Source: Gammaproteobacteria bacterium (GTDB lineage Bacteria; Pseudomonadota; Gammaproteobacteria; HK1). From it: DNA of 45,606 nt. A program made the translations under genes and the position numbers. Location of the stretch: positions 1-45,606 of the forward strand of contig JAJDUQ010000224.1 of assembly GCA_022826505.1 (NCBI GenBank), given 5' to 3'. Within the stretch, counting starts at the first letter, position 1. Each line of letters begins with the position of its first letter. This document shows, in pieces, positions 26,727 through 35,938 of the stretch. The notes under the pieces are model-generated. The model ran no database searches and was not told the origin of the DNA. It was given only the letters and a program-made list of their open reading frames with translations.

Positions 26727-27572
26727 CTACAGCTCCTTGCGCACGTCGACGATGCGCATCAGCGCCGCCACCATCATCAGTACCACCGCGAGCAGGATCA
26801 CCGCGTCGGCCGCGGCGGCCGGGTACTGGAGCAGGGCTCGCTTGTTGTTCATCGCGACCCCCACCGACGCGCTCTGACCGCCCGACATCATCTGCACGGT
26901 CACGAAGTCTCCCATCACCAGGGTGACCACGAAGATCGTGCCGATGGCGATGCCGGGCTTGCACAGCGGAAGGATCACGTGCCACACGGTGCGCCATGTC
27001 CCCGCCCCCGCGTCGTATGCGGCCTCGATGACCGACGGGTCGATGCGCATCATCGAGTTGAAGATGGGTACCACCATGAAGAGCGTATAGAGGTGCACAA
27101 ACGCGAGCACCACCGAGAATTCGGAGAACAGCAGCCACTCGACCGGCTGATCGACCACCCCGAGCGCGAGCAGTCCTTCGTTGACCAGGCCATGGCGTCC
27201 GAGCACCGGAATCCAGGCGATCATCCGGATGACGTTGGAGGTCCAGAACGGGATGGTGCAGAGCAGGAAGAGCACGATCTGCCACTTGAGATCATGCACG
27301 TGGAAGGCGAGGAAGTACGCGACGGTGAAGCCGATGAACAGCGTGAAGACCCAGGTCAGGAGGGCGAACTTGAGGGTTGCGAAGTAAATCGTGTACGTGA
27401 CCGACGAGGTGAACAGCTCCTCGTAGTTGGTCCACACGAAATCGGGGATCAGCTCGAACTCGTTGTAGTCCCAGAAGCTCACCACCCCGATGAGCAGGAT
27501 CGGGAACACCAGGAACAGCACCAGGGTGAGGGTGAGGGGCAGGACCTGAAGGTAGCGCACGAGACCGCCCAT
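26727..27572 (-). CDS. ABC permease, PotB-like
   Basis: Inner-membrane permease of 281 residues, six helices, with the EAA loop IEAAYDAGAGTWRTVWHVILPLCKPGI. In the PotABCD class this subunit and PotC form the polyamine-type translocation pore. The Shine-Dalgarno is weak. It lies 133 bp after the binding-protein gene, with a strong hairpin in between. Confidence 0.88.
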   Translation of the reverse strand: MGGLVRYLQVLPLTLTLVLFLVFPILLIGVVSFWDYNEFELIPDFVWTNYEELFTSSVTYTIYFATLKFALLTWVFTLFIGFTVAYFLAFHVHDLKWQIVLFLLCTIPFWTSNVIRMIAWIPVLGRHGLVNEGLLALGVVDQPVEWLLFSEFSVVLAFVHLYTLFMVVPIFNSMMRIDPSVIEAAYDAGAGTWRTVWHVILPLCKPGIAIGTIFVVTLVMGDFVTVQMMSGGQSASVGVAMNNKRALLQYPAAAADAVILLAVVLMMVAALMRIVDVRKEL

Positions 27573-27647
27573 CAGTCAGCCCGAGATTCCCGCGAGGTGT
27601 CCCTGTGAGCGCGGGACGCCCGGCCTCCCGGGAGTGGGTATTCGGGG

Positions 27648-27677
27648 AAAGGCCGGCGGCGGATGCCGCCGGCCTTT
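27648..27677 (-). terminator. Strong hairpin between binding protein and permease genes
   Basis: Arms AAAGGCCGGCGGC and GCCGCCGGCCTTT, 13 bp perfect, with a 4-nt loop, 28 nt after the binding-protein stop. The flanking A3/T3 makes it terminator-like in both directions, but the T-run is only three. Partial termination or 3'-end protection of the binding-protein mRNA is likely. Confidence 0.65.
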
Positions 27678-27705
27678 CGGTTCATCGGCATTGCCCGGCG
27701 TCCCG

Positions 27706-29001
27706 TTACGCCGCGATGAACTCGTTCCATTTCCGAATCATGTACCGGTTCTCGTCCATCACCGAGTTCCAGCACTCGACGGCTCCCATGCGGTCGTGGA
27801 ACGAGCCCCCGTCGCGCACCGCGCCGGCCGACTCCATCTTCTGCCCGAACGGATTGATGATATCGCCCTGGGCGGGCTTGCCCTCGAACCAGTAGCCCCA
27901 CTCGTCGTCGGACATGTGCGCCTTCGAAGTCTCGGGCGCCGCGGAGTAGTAGCCCTGGCGCATGAGCAGGCCGCCGACCCAGCCGGAGAGGTACCAGTTG
28001 ACGTACTCGTAGGCCGCGTCGAGCTCGAGCCCGGAGAGGTTGGCGGAGATGCCGAGTCCGCCGCCCCACGACCGGTACCCTTCCTTGAGCGGCTGGTAGA
28101 CACAGGGGATCCCCATCGACCGGACCTTGGTGATCGCCGGCGACCACATCGACTGGATCACGACCTCGCCGGACGCCATCAGGTTCACCGACTCGTCGAA
28201 CGTCTTCCAGAAGGCCCGGAACTGCCCGGCCTTCTTCGCCTCGGTGAAGATCGCCATGGTCTTGTCGATCTCCTCCTTGGTCATGTTCCCCTTGTCGCCG
28301 TACTGAATCTCGCCCATCGCCTCGCACACCATCGCCGCGTCCATGATGCCGATGGAGGCGATGTTGAGAATCGACGCCTTGCCGCGGAACTCGGGGTTGA
28401 GCAGTTCGGTCCAGCTCTCGATGGGACGGTTGATGAGATCGGGGCGGATGCCCAGGGTGTCGGCGTTGTAGATGGTGGGCACCATCGTGTACCAGTTCGT
28501 CATGCCCGACGCGAACTTCTTGTCGCCGGGCTGCTCGACGAAGCTCACGGTGTGCGGGGCGGTGCCCTGCGCGATCTTCGAGGTCGGCGTCAGCCTGCCG
28601 TCCTTGAAGATTCCGACGATCTTGTCGAAGTGCTGGAGCCGCGAGATGTCCATCGGCTGCATGTTGCCCGCGCCCCAGACCTTCTTCAGCGTGAAGTACT
28701 CGATGTCGGCGATGTCGAAGCTCTTCGGCTGGGTGACGACGCGCTGCGCGGTGGAGTCGGTGTCGAGCGCGGTCATCTGGAGGGTAATTCCGAGGTCCTC
28801 CTTCGCCTTCTCGGCAATGGCGTTGATGTTCGACACGCCGGTTCCGAACTGGCGCAGGGTGACGTCCTTGATGTTCTGTGCCCACACCATCGGGAATCCG
28901 GTAATCGCGCCGCTCGCCACCGCGGCGCCCGTGAGGGCCGCGCTGCGCTTGAGCATGGTCCGGCGGGTGAGGGTTCGGGTCGACTTTCTCTGCTTCGGCA
29001 T
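27706..29001 (-). CDS. Tat-exported extracellular solute-binding protein, PotD/family 1 type
   Basis: Binding protein of 431 residues. The N-terminus has a twin-arginine signal, TLTRRTMLKRSAALTGAAVA, with probable cleavage near VWA. The mature part starts DVTLRQFGTG and has the spermidine/putrescine-binding-like domains (MVPTIYNADTLGIRPDL, SILNIASIGIMDAAMVCEAMG). The ATG at 29001 has CAGGAGATGG upstream. It is the periplasmic receptor of the minus-strand importer; the cargo may be a polyamine or a ureide, not decided by sequence. Confidence 0.88.
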   Translation of the reverse strand: MPKQRKSTRTLTRRTMLKRSAALTGAAVASGAITGFPMVWAQNIKDVTLRQFGTGVSNINAIAEKAKEDLGITLQMTALDTDSTAQRVVTQPKSFDIADIEYFTLKKVWGAGNMQPMDISRLQHFDKIVGIFKDGRLTPTSKIAQGTAPHTVSFVEQPGDKKFASGMTNWYTMVPTIYNADTLGIRPDLINRPIESWTELLNPEFRGKASILNIASIGIMDAAMVCEAMGEIQYGDKGNMTKEEIDKTMAIFTEAKKAGQFRAFWKTFDESVNLMASGEVVIQSMWSPAITKVRSMGIPCVYQPLKEGYRSWGGGLGISANLSGLELDAAYEYVNWYLSGWVGGLLMRQGYYSAAPETSKAHMSDDEWGYWFEGKPAQGDIINPFGQKMESAGAVRDGGSFHDRMGAVECWNSVMDENRYMIRKWNEFIAA

Positions 29002-29233
29002 CGTCCATCTCCTGTTGCGCCCCGGAGGGGCGGGTCGATTTCACTCGACATCGAGCGTGTGGATTGCCCCGCGCCCTGACGACCGCACGAACGGAGAACC
29101 CCGACGGGCCCCCTGTCCGTGAAGCCTTCTCCGAGTGACGCGGAACGGTTTGAGACCTGTGAGTTCGTTCTTGCGCTATCCGTGTCGGCGGCCGCCGATA
29201 CGGCCTTCGAAAAACCCGTCGTTCAACGTTGCT

Positions 29234-30409
29234 TCAATCCCCCAGCAAATGCACCGCGTCGGTGCGCCACGACGCGACGACGTCCGATCCCACCTCCACC
29301 GGCGCGGCGTAGAACTCCTTCTCGCCCACGGTGACCGAGAACTCCCCGACTTCGCCGATTTCCAGATCGACCTGGACACTCGAGCCGTGATATTCGATAC
29401 CGAGCACGTGGCCGGGCACCGCGTTGTCCGGCAAGGGGTCCGGTCGGTTTGCGCGAATGCGAACGAGGTCGGACCGAATCGCGACGCTCGCGGTGTCGCG
29501 GTCCAGCGCGGCCGCGTCGCCCGCACCGGTCACGACGCCGCCGGCCGGTACCGCCAGTCGGAAACCCTCCGCCGAGGCGGTGTCGAGTCGTCCCCGCAGG
29601 ACGTTGTGCCCACCCATGAATCGGGCGACGAAGCTCGTCGCCGGGGCATTGTAGATTGTGCGCGGCGAGCCGACCTGCTCGATTCGCCCGTGATCCATCA
29701 CCACCACCGTGTCCGCGACCGACATCGCTTCCTGCTGCGAATGGGTCACATGGACGAAGGTGATTGCGAGGTCGCGCTGCAGCCGCCGGAGCTCACCGCG
29801 CATGCGCACGCGCAGGAAGGGGTCCAGGGCGGACAGCGGCTCGTCGAGCAGGAGCACCGAGGGGTTGGTCACCAGCGCCCGTGCGAGCGCCACCCTCTGC
29901 TGCTGACCGCCGGAAAGCTGCGAGGGCATGCGCCGGCGGTAGTCGTCCATGTGGACGAGCTGGAGTTTCTCGAGCGCGATCGCGTGACGCTGCGCCCTGG
30001 GCATGCCCCGCATTCGCAGGCTGAACGCGACGTTGTCCAGGCAGTTCAGGTGCGGGAACAGCGCGTAGTTCTGGAACATCATGGCGGTCGGACGGTCGGC
30101 GGGGGTCAGTTCGCCGACGTCGTGACCGTCGATCAGGATCCGGCCGGCGCTGATCTCCTCGTGCCCGGCGACCATCCTGAGAGTCGAGGTCTTGCCGCAA
30201 CCGGAGGGACCGAGCAGGCAGCAGTAGCTGCCGGCGGCCACGGTCAGGTCCACGTGATCGACGGCGGTGACCGCGTCGTAGGACTTCACGACCGCGTGCA
30301 GCTCGATGCGGCCTTTCGTTGCGGACGTCGAGGACCCGGAGCCGGTCGAACCCCGTGCCGTGGAGCGGTCCCGAGCCGGGAATGCGTCGTTGCCAGCCGC
30401 GTGCGCCAT
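29234..30409 (-). CDS. ABC ATPase, PotA-like
   Basis: ATPase of about 391 residues. Walker A GPSGCGKT, Q-loop AMMFQNYALF, signature LSGGQQQRVALARAL, Walker B VLLLDEPLSALD, switch His in VHVTHSQQEA, then a C-terminal TOBE domain. The start may be the ATG at 30409 or a GTG at 30427; the Ser/Thr/Gly-rich first 30 residues are poorly conserved in type. First gene of the minus-strand importer and divergent from the allantoinase gene. A gap of 232 bp separates it from the binding-protein gene. Confidence 0.88.
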   Translation of the reverse strand: MAHAAGNDAFPARDRSTARGSTGSGSSTSATKGRIELHAVVKSYDAVTAVDHVDLTVAAGSYCCLLGPSGCGKTSTLRMVAGHEEISAGRILIDGHDVGELTPADRPTAMMFQNYALFPHLNCLDNVAFSLRMRGMPRAQRHAIALEKLQLVHMDDYRRRMPSQLSGGQQQRVALARALVTNPSVLLLDEPLSALDPFLRVRMRGELRRLQRDLAITFVHVTHSQQEAMSVADTVVVMDHGRIEQVGSPRTIYNAPATSFVARFMGGHNVLRGRLDTASAEGFRLAVPAGGVVTGAGDAAALDRDTASVAIRSDLVRIRANRPDPLPDNAVPGHVLGIEYHGSSVQVDLEIGEVGEFSVTVGEKEFYAAPVEVGSDVVASWRTDAVHLLGD

Positions 30410-30580
30410 GACCGGGCATGTTGCCACGATGCGGGAAAAGCTGCATAACTACATGACCTCGGGCAAGGGTCCGGGTGCGGGGTGGTCGATCGCCTCCGTG
30501 TTCGACACGAGCGCGGCATGACGCGACCGCACCCGGCACCAAGCCCTCGCTCGCCCTGTCCGCAGAGGGCGCTCGTTGCC

Positions 30581-31495
30581 ATGAGCACAGATTCGACTCC
30601 CTACCCTCGAGACATGCGCGGCTACGGTCGCAACCCGCCCGATCCGCGGTGGCCGAACCGCGCCCGCATCGCCCTCCAGTTCGTGATCAACTACGAGGAG
30701 GGCGGCGAAAACTGCGTGCTGCACGGCGACGAGTCGTCGGAGGCCTTTCTCTCCGAGATCGTCGGCGCGCAGGCGCTGCCCGGGGTACGGCACATGAACA
30801 TGGAGTCGATCTACGAGTACGGCTCCCGGGCCGGATTCTGGCGGCTGTGGCGGACGTTCACCCGGCGCGCGATACCGGTCACCGTCTACGGCGTGGCGAT
30901 GGCCCTGGAGCGCAACCCCGAGGCGGTGGCGGCGATGCTCGAGGCGGACTGGGAAATAGCGAGCCACGGTCTGCGCTGGATCGACTACCAGTTCGTGCCG
31001 CTCGAGGTCGAACGGGAGCATTTCGAGCGGGCCGTGGACATTCACACCCGGGCGACCGGGGCCCGGCCGCTCGGGTGGTACACGGGACGCACCAGCCCGA
31101 ACACGCGGGATCTGGTCAAGGCCGACGGCGGGTTTCTCTACGACTCCGACTCCTACGCGGACGACCTGCCGTACTGGGAGGATGCGCCGCACGGGCCGCA
31201 CCTCGTCATCCCCTACACCCTGGACGCGAACGACATGCGTTTTGCCACCGCCCAGGGCTTCAATTCCGGGGACCAGTTTCACGCCTACCTCCGCGACAGC
31301 TTCGATACGCTGTACCGCGAAGGAGCGGATACCCCGAGGATGATGTCGGTGGGTCTGCACTGCCGGCTTGCCGGAAGGCCCGGTCGGGCCGCGGCGCTCG
31401 AACGGTTTCTCGACCACGTCGCCGGACACGAGGATGTTTGGGTGACCCGACGCATCGACATGGCCCGGCACTGGCACGCGAACCATCGGCCCTGA
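30581..31495 (+). CDS. puuE: Cofactor-independent allantoinase (PuuE type)
   Basis: NodB-fold hydrolase of 304 residues, the size of Pseudomonas PuuE. It opens allantoin to allantoate. The N-terminal YPRDMRGYGRNPPDPRWPNR and FVINYEEGGENCVLHGD is the characteristic PuuE signature, and WEIASHGLRWIDY carries the His pair. The canonical metal-binding Asp-Asp of deacetylases is not seen, as in PuuE. The ATG at 30581 begins the recognised signature; longer in-frame starts give low-complexity sequence. It is divergent from the Pot-type importer and followed by a ureidoglycine aminotransferase-like gene, forming a ureide module. Confidence 0.87.
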   Translation: MSTDSTPYPRDMRGYGRNPPDPRWPNRARIALQFVINYEEGGENCVLHGDESSEAFLSEIVGAQALPGVRHMNMESIYEYGSRAGFWRLWRTFTRRAIPVTVYGVAMALERNPEAVAAMLEADWEIASHGLRWIDYQFVPLEVEREHFERAVDIHTRATGARPLGWYTGRTSPNTRDLVKADGGFLYDSDSYADDLPYWEDAPHGPHLVIPYTLDANDMRFATAQGFNSGDQFHAYLRDSFDTLYREGADTPRMMSVGLHCRLAGRPGRAAALERFLDHVAGHEDVWVTRRIDMARHWHANHRP

Positions 31496-31664
31496 CGTAG
31501 CGGCGCGCAGGCGCCTCGACACCATGGAATAACTCCGACTCGGGAACACTTGCGCGGCCGCGACGCGCGAATTGCGGCTCGAGACGGCGGGGCGCTCGAA
31601 TCCGCGGAATCCCGACCTCCGCGCCTGCACGAACTCGAAAACCGGTTGTGGCCAAGGAACCCGC

Positions 31665-32891
31665 ATGAACAACGCATTCGACCCCCTCAATCCTCCGCCG
31701 CGCCGCCTGATGGGCCCCGGTCCGGTGGATGTCGACCCTCGCGTCCTGCAGGCGATGTCGCTGCCGTTGCTGGGGCAGTTCGACCCGCGCTTCACCGAGT
31801 ACATGAACGAGGTGATGGCGCTGTACCGGCAGGTGTTCCGCACCACCAATCATTGGGCCTTGCTGGTCGACGGCACTGCCCGCGCGGGCATCGAGGCGGT
31901 CCTGGTGTCGGTGCTCGACCCCGGGGACCGGGTTCTGGTCCCGATCTTCGGCCGATTCGGACACCTGCTGTGCGAGATTGCGCACCGCTGCCGGGCGGAG
32001 GTCGTCACCATCGAGACCGAGTGGGGCACGGTGTTCGACCCCCAACAGGTCGAGGACGCGGTGAAGCGACACCGCCCGAAGCTCGTCGCCGTCGTGCAGG
32101 GTGATACGTCGACCACCATGGCCCAGCCCCTCGACGCCATCGGTCGGATCTGCCGCGCGCACGACGCACTGACTTACGTCGACGCCACCGCGTCGGTGGC
32201 CGGCATGCCCCTGGAGACCGACGCCTGGCAGCTCGACGCGGTGTCGGCGGGGTTGCAGAAGTGCCTGTCGGGTCCCCCGGGAGTTGCGCCGGTGACCTTC
32301 AACGAGCGGGTGGAAGCGGTGGTGAAGTCCCGCAAGCACGTCGAGCAGGGCATCCGTCCGGACGACTACGAGGCAGGCACCGGCCGGATAATCCAGTCGA
32401 ACTACTTCGACCTGTCGATGCTGATGGACTACTGGAGCGAATCGAGGCTCAACCACCACACCGAGGCGACGTCGATGCTCTACGCGGCTCGGGAATGCGC
32501 GCGTCTCGTGCTGGAGGAGGGGCTCGACAACCGGTTCGACCGGCACGCGCGTGCGAGCCGCGCCATGACCGCCGGCCTCACCGCAATGGGCCTCGATCTG
32601 TTCGGCGACCAGGAGCACAAGATGCCCAACGTCACCGGCGTGCACATCCCCGCCGGTGTTCCCGGAGACGCGGTGCGTGCGGCGCTGCTCGACGACTTCG
32701 GCCTCGAGATCGGGACTTCGTTCGGCCCTCTGCACGGGCGAATCTGGCGCATCGGCACCATGGGATTCGGATGCCGTCGGGACAACGTGATGACCTGCCT
32801 GGCGGCGCTCGAGGTGACGCTGCGCCGCTTCGGCCATACAAGCGCACCGGGGGCCGGAGTGGAGGCGGCGATTGCGGCCTGGGATGCGTAG
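31665..32891 (+). CDS. Class V aminotransferase, ureidoglycine-glyoxylate type (PucG-like)
   Basis: PLP enzyme of 408 residues. LMGPGPVDVDPRVLQAM and LLGQFDPRFTEYMNEVM at the N-terminus, VDGTARAGIEAVL for phosphate binding, VDATAS with Asp173, and Lys199 in AGLQKCLSGPPG forming the Schiff base. This pattern is nearest to (S)-ureidoglycine-glyoxylate aminotransferase and alanine-glyoxylate aminotransferase. Following an allantoinase gene, the ureidoglycine role is the better guess. The ATG at 31665 has CAAGGAA upstream. Alternative: a serine- or alanine-glyoxylate aminotransferase. Confidence 0.83.
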   Translation: MNNAFDPLNPPPRRLMGPGPVDVDPRVLQAMSLPLLGQFDPRFTEYMNEVMALYRQVFRTTNHWALLVDGTARAGIEAVLVSVLDPGDRVLVPIFGRFGHLLCEIAHRCRAEVVTIETEWGTVFDPQQVEDAVKRHRPKLVAVVQGDTSTTMAQPLDAIGRICRAHDALTYVDATASVAGMPLETDAWQLDAVSAGLQKCLSGPPGVAPVTFNERVEAVVKSRKHVEQGIRPDDYEAGTGRIIQSNYFDLSMLMDYWSESRLNHHTEATSMLYAARECARLVLEEGLDNRFDRHARASRAMTAGLTAMGLDLFGDQEHKMPNVTGVHIPAGVPGDAVRAALLDDFGLEIGTSFGPLHGRIWRIGTMGFGCRRDNVMTCLAALEVTLRRFGHTSAPGAGVEAAIAAWDA

Positions 32892-32953
32892 CGGTGCGGC
32901 GCTGGCGTATCCTCGCTCGGGTGAAGTGACCGAATTCATCGAGAGGAGGAACC

Positions 32954-33736
32954 ATGACCGTCGGCAAGCGACTGGAAGGCAAGGTGGCGATGATCACCGG
33001 CGGGGCGTCCGGCATCGGGGCGTCGAGCGCCCGCTTGTTCGCCGCGCATGGAGCGGCGGTGGCGATCGCGGATCTCAACGACAACCTCGGTCGCCGGGTG
33101 GCCGACGAGATTGCCGCCGCCGGCGGGTCTTCGCTCTACCACCATCTCGACACCTCCTCCGAGGACGAGTGGCGTGAAGCGATGCAGACCGTGCTGGAGC
33201 GCTTCGGCCGGCTCGACATCATGCTGAACGCGGCGGGGGTGTCCGGGCGCCGCGCCGACGGCGCCACATCGCCGAACATCGCGGGCCTGGACCTCGAGAA
33301 CTGGAATCACGTCATGGCCGTCAACGCGACCGGCGTCTTCCTCGGCACCAAGTACGCGATCGAGCCGATGCTGGCGGCGGGAGGCGGCTCGATCATCAAC
33401 ATCTCGTCGATCTACGGAATCGTCGGCTCGGTCAACAACGCCGCCTACCACGCATCCAAGGGGGCAGTCCGGACCTTCACCAAGGGTGCCGCGGCCCAGT
33501 ACGCAAAGCAGGGTATCCGGGTGAATTCCGTCCACCCCGGCTTCGTGGACACTGCGATGACCCAGGCGATCCACGACGACCCGGAGCGGGCCGCGCCTCG
33601 CCTCGCGCAGACTCCGGCGGGTCGGTTCGGGCAGCCTGTCGACATCGCCAACGGCTGCCTCTTCCTCGCATCCGACGAATCCGCGTGGATGACCGGCGCG
33701 GAGCTGGTGATCGACGGCGGCATGACCGCCGTTTGA
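32954..33736 (+). CDS. Short-chain dehydrogenase/reductase (SDR)
   Basis: Classical SDR of 260 residues: TGGASGIG nucleotide motif, ADLN acidic residue after beta-2 suggesting NAD preference, NAAGVSG, NISSIYG with the catalytic Ser, and YHASK with Tyr and Lys; C-terminal MTGAELVIDGG is standard. The ATG at 32954 has GAGAGGAGG upstream. It lies 62 bp after the aminotransferase gene, possibly the same transcript. It resembles cyclopentanol or hydroxysteroid dehydrogenases, but the substrate cannot be assigned. Confidence 0.88.
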   Translation: MTVGKRLEGKVAMITGGASGIGASSARLFAAHGAAVAIADLNDNLGRRVADEIAAAGGSSLYHHLDTSSEDEWREAMQTVLERFGRLDIMLNAAGVSGRRADGATSPNIAGLDLENWNHVMAVNATGVFLGTKYAIEPMLAAGGGSIINISSIYGIVGSVNNAAYHASKGAVRTFTKGAAAQYAKQGIRVNSVHPGFVDTAMTQAIHDDPERAAPRLAQTPAGRFGQPVDIANGCLFLASDESAWMTGAELVIDGGMTAV

Positions 33737-33774
33737 CGGGTTGGTGAGCTCGCGAGCGGCAGCCGGGGTCGACG

Positions 33775-34155
33775 ATGCCGACACTGACCTGCTGGAAGTG
33801 CGGCGCTACGCTTGCCGATGTGCTCGTGCCGTTCGCGCGGGTCGCGGAGTGCCCGGCGTGCCGTGCCGACCTGCACGTGTGTCGGATGTGCGTGTTCTTC
33901 GACCCCGGGGTGCGGCGGGGCTGCAAGGAGCCGGTGGCGGATGAGGTGACGGATCGGGAGCGCGCGAACTTCTGCGGTTACTTCACGCCCGAACCGGGGC
34001 TGGGTCCCGGGATGGAAGATGGAACAGCGCAGGCCGCACGCGCCGAGCTCGACGGTCTGTTCGGCCTCCCCTCCTCGAGCGTCGCGTCGCCGAGCGACAG
34101 CGACGAGGCGAGACGCCGGCTCGACGAATTGTTCGGGGGTGGACCGGAGAAGTGA
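33775..34155 (+). CDS. Small Cys-rich zinc-ribbon protein
   Basis: Cytoplasmic protein of 126 residues with nine cysteines: pairs C6-x2-C9, C26-x2-C29, C36-x2-C39, then C50 and C67, in an N-terminal half that looks like two stacked zinc ribbons. The C-terminal half is acidic and low in order, ending with two similar pieces, LDGLFGLP and LDELFGGG. I do not know its function; similar uncharacterised proteins occur in proteobacteria. It is followed after 67 bp by the DksA-like gene, another zinc-finger protein, in the same orientation. Confidence 0.72.
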   Translation: MPTLTCWKCGATLADVLVPFARVAECPACRADLHVCRMCVFFDPGVRRGCKEPVADEVTDRERANFCGYFTPEPGLGPGMEDGTAQAARAELDGLFGLPSSSVASPSDSDEARRRLDELFGGGPEK

Positions 34156-34222
34156 CGAGCGTTCGCCACCGGCGGAGGCGCGGCAGACGGAATCGAAGCA
34201 GCTCGAACCGAGGAGGGAAGCC

Positions 34223-34573
34223 ATGGACGATTCGATCGACATCGCGGCTTTCCGCGATCTGTTGCTCGCGCGCGAACGCACCCTGATCGACGAGGAGATG
34301 AGCGGCGAGGACTCGGCAGGCACGGTCGAGCTCGATCAGACGCGCCTGGGCAGGCTGTCTCGCATGGACGCGATGCAGGCGCAGCAGATGGCGAAGGCGT
34401 CGAGTCGTCGCCGGCAGTTGGAGCGAGGGCGAATCGCGGCCGCGCTCCGGCGCATCGACGAGGGCGAATTCGGCTACTGTCTGAGCTGCGGGGAACTCAT
34501 TCCCGCGCAACGTCTGACCATCGATCCCGCCGTCCCGCAGTGTGTGGGTTGCGCATCGCGCTCCGAGGCCTGA
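34223..34573 (+). CDS. DksA/TraR-family zinc-finger protein
   Basis: Protein of 116 residues: a helical N-terminus, then the C4 zinc finger YCLSCGELIPAQRLTIDP with Cys86, Cys89, Cys107 and Cys110. It is shorter than DksA (151) and lacks the long coiled coil with the DxxDxA tip, so it is nearer to the YbiI/TraR-like group. Such proteins can enter the RNA polymerase secondary channel, but here that is inference. The ATG at 34223 has AGGAGGGAAG upstream; the longer open frame overlaps the zinc-ribbon gene. Confidence 0.82.
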   Translation: MDDSIDIAAFRDLLLARERTLIDEEMSGEDSAGTVELDQTRLGRLSRMDAMQAQQMAKASSRRRQLERGRIAAALRRIDEGEFGYCLSCGELIPAQRLTIDPAVPQCVGCASRSEA

Positions 34574-34779
34574 CGCGGCTGCGTTCGGTACCGCAAGGGA
34601 ATGCCTGTCCGGACACCGGGTGGCGCGTTTCGCCTGTCGGCCCACGGACGGAGCGTCGGCGTGTCGCGTTCCGACGCAAATGACGGGACACCGGCGCGGA
34701 GCCGCGGATGCGGAGCGTGGCCACCGCCGCGACCGGATGATCGGCCATCCGACCGCCGGCCGACCGGCGAGGTGAATTC

Positions 34780-35769
34780 GTGAGCAAGACCATCCTGAAA
34801 ATCGCACTCGATCGGCTCGACCGCCACGCCCCGTTCTTCATGGATGCGGTCACCGCGCCCGACGGTGTCGAGCTGCAGCCGCTGGAGGTCGGTCTGGTCG
34901 ACCCGGACGCCTATCGCGACGGCGCCGACCGGCACGGCCGGATGTTCCGCGACCAGGAGTTCGACATCTGCGAGCAGTCGCTCGCTTCCTTCATCATCGC
35001 GAGGAGCCGGGGAGACGTCTCTCTCGTCGCGGCGCCGGTGTTTCCGCGCCGGCTGTTCAGCCAACTGTGCATGTTCGTCAACGTCGACGCCGGGATCGAG
35101 ACGCCGCGGGACCTGACTGGCAAGCGGGTCGGCATCAATTCGCTTCAGACCACGCTGTGCGTGCTGGCCAAGGGCGATCTGAAATTCGAGTACGGTGTTC
35201 CCTGGGAGGACATCCACTGGTTCCTGCAACGCGAAGAGGAGCTGCCGTTGCAGTCCGATGCAAGCCTGTCCCTGCACAGGATTCCCGCCGGGAAAGAGGC
35301 GGCGCGGATGCTCGCCGAAGGGGAGCTCGACGCCTACATTCACCCGTCGCCGCCGCCGCTCGTCTACGAGCGGACCGACCGCGTTCGCAGGTTGTTCACC
35401 GATTCGAGGGGCGAGTCGCTCCGGTACTTCCGCAAGCTCGGGTACTGCCCGATCATGCACGTCATGGTGTTTCCGCAGCGGGTGGTGGAGAAGGCGCCGT
35501 GGCTTCCGCGGGTCACCATCGACATGTGGGAGCAGGCGAAGCGGAAGACGTATTCCTGCTACGCCGATCCCGGATATTCGCTGCTGCTGTTCAGCCGCAA
35601 CGAGCTCGACGCCCAGCGCGAAGCGCTGCAATCGGATCCCTGGGTGTCCGGGCTCGCCGCGAATCGGGCCAACCTGGAGCGATTCGTGGAGTACATGGTG
35701 GACCAGCGGCTGATTGACGGGCCGATCTCCGTCGAGAGCCTTTTCCACGAGTCCGTTATCGAGTCATGA
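34780..35769 (+). CDS. 4,5-dihydroxyphthalate decarboxylase / NMT1-like protein
   Basis: Protein of 329 residues matching the size and plan of Pht5-type proteins, which share the periplasmic-binding-protein type II fold: LKIALDRLDRHAPF at the start, FDICEQSLASFIIARSRGD, LVAAPVFPRRLFSQLCMFVN, DLTGKRVGINS, and LGYCPIMHVMVFPQRVVE. There is no signal peptide, which favours a cytoplasmic enzyme over a transporter receptor. Members include 4,5-dihydroxyphthalate decarboxylase and many uncharacterised ABC-binding-like proteins. The GTG at 34780 is used. Substrate unknown. Confidence 0.75.
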   Translation: MSKTILKIALDRLDRHAPFFMDAVTAPDGVELQPLEVGLVDPDAYRDGADRHGRMFRDQEFDICEQSLASFIIARSRGDVSLVAAPVFPRRLFSQLCMFVNVDAGIETPRDLTGKRVGINSLQTTLCVLAKGDLKFEYGVPWEDIHWFLQREEELPLQSDASLSLHRIPAGKEAARMLAEGELDAYIHPSPPPLVYERTDRVRRLFTDSRGESLRYFRKLGYCPIMHVMVFPQRVVEKAPWLPRVTIDMWEQAKRKTYSCYADPGYSLLLFSRNELDAQREALQSDPWVSGLAANRANLERFVEYMVDQRLIDGPISVESLFHESVIES

Positions 35770-35938
35770 TGTCGGCTGTGAAAGCAGGGGTTGCGGCAGC
35801 TCGTCGCCGGATCGAGCATGTCGGCCGGGACGGCCGCTCCGAGTCGGCAGCAGGATGGTCTCGGGAGCGGCGGCCGGGGGCGCAAGCGACGAGTGGTCGT
35901 GCTCTCATCCTGTCACTGCGATCGATTGGCGAGGCGAC

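Noticed and set aside
25396..27608. Long plus-strand frames opposite the racemase and permeases
   Set aside because: Rich in His, Arg, Glu and Gln as expected for the complement of membrane-protein codons; no motifs.
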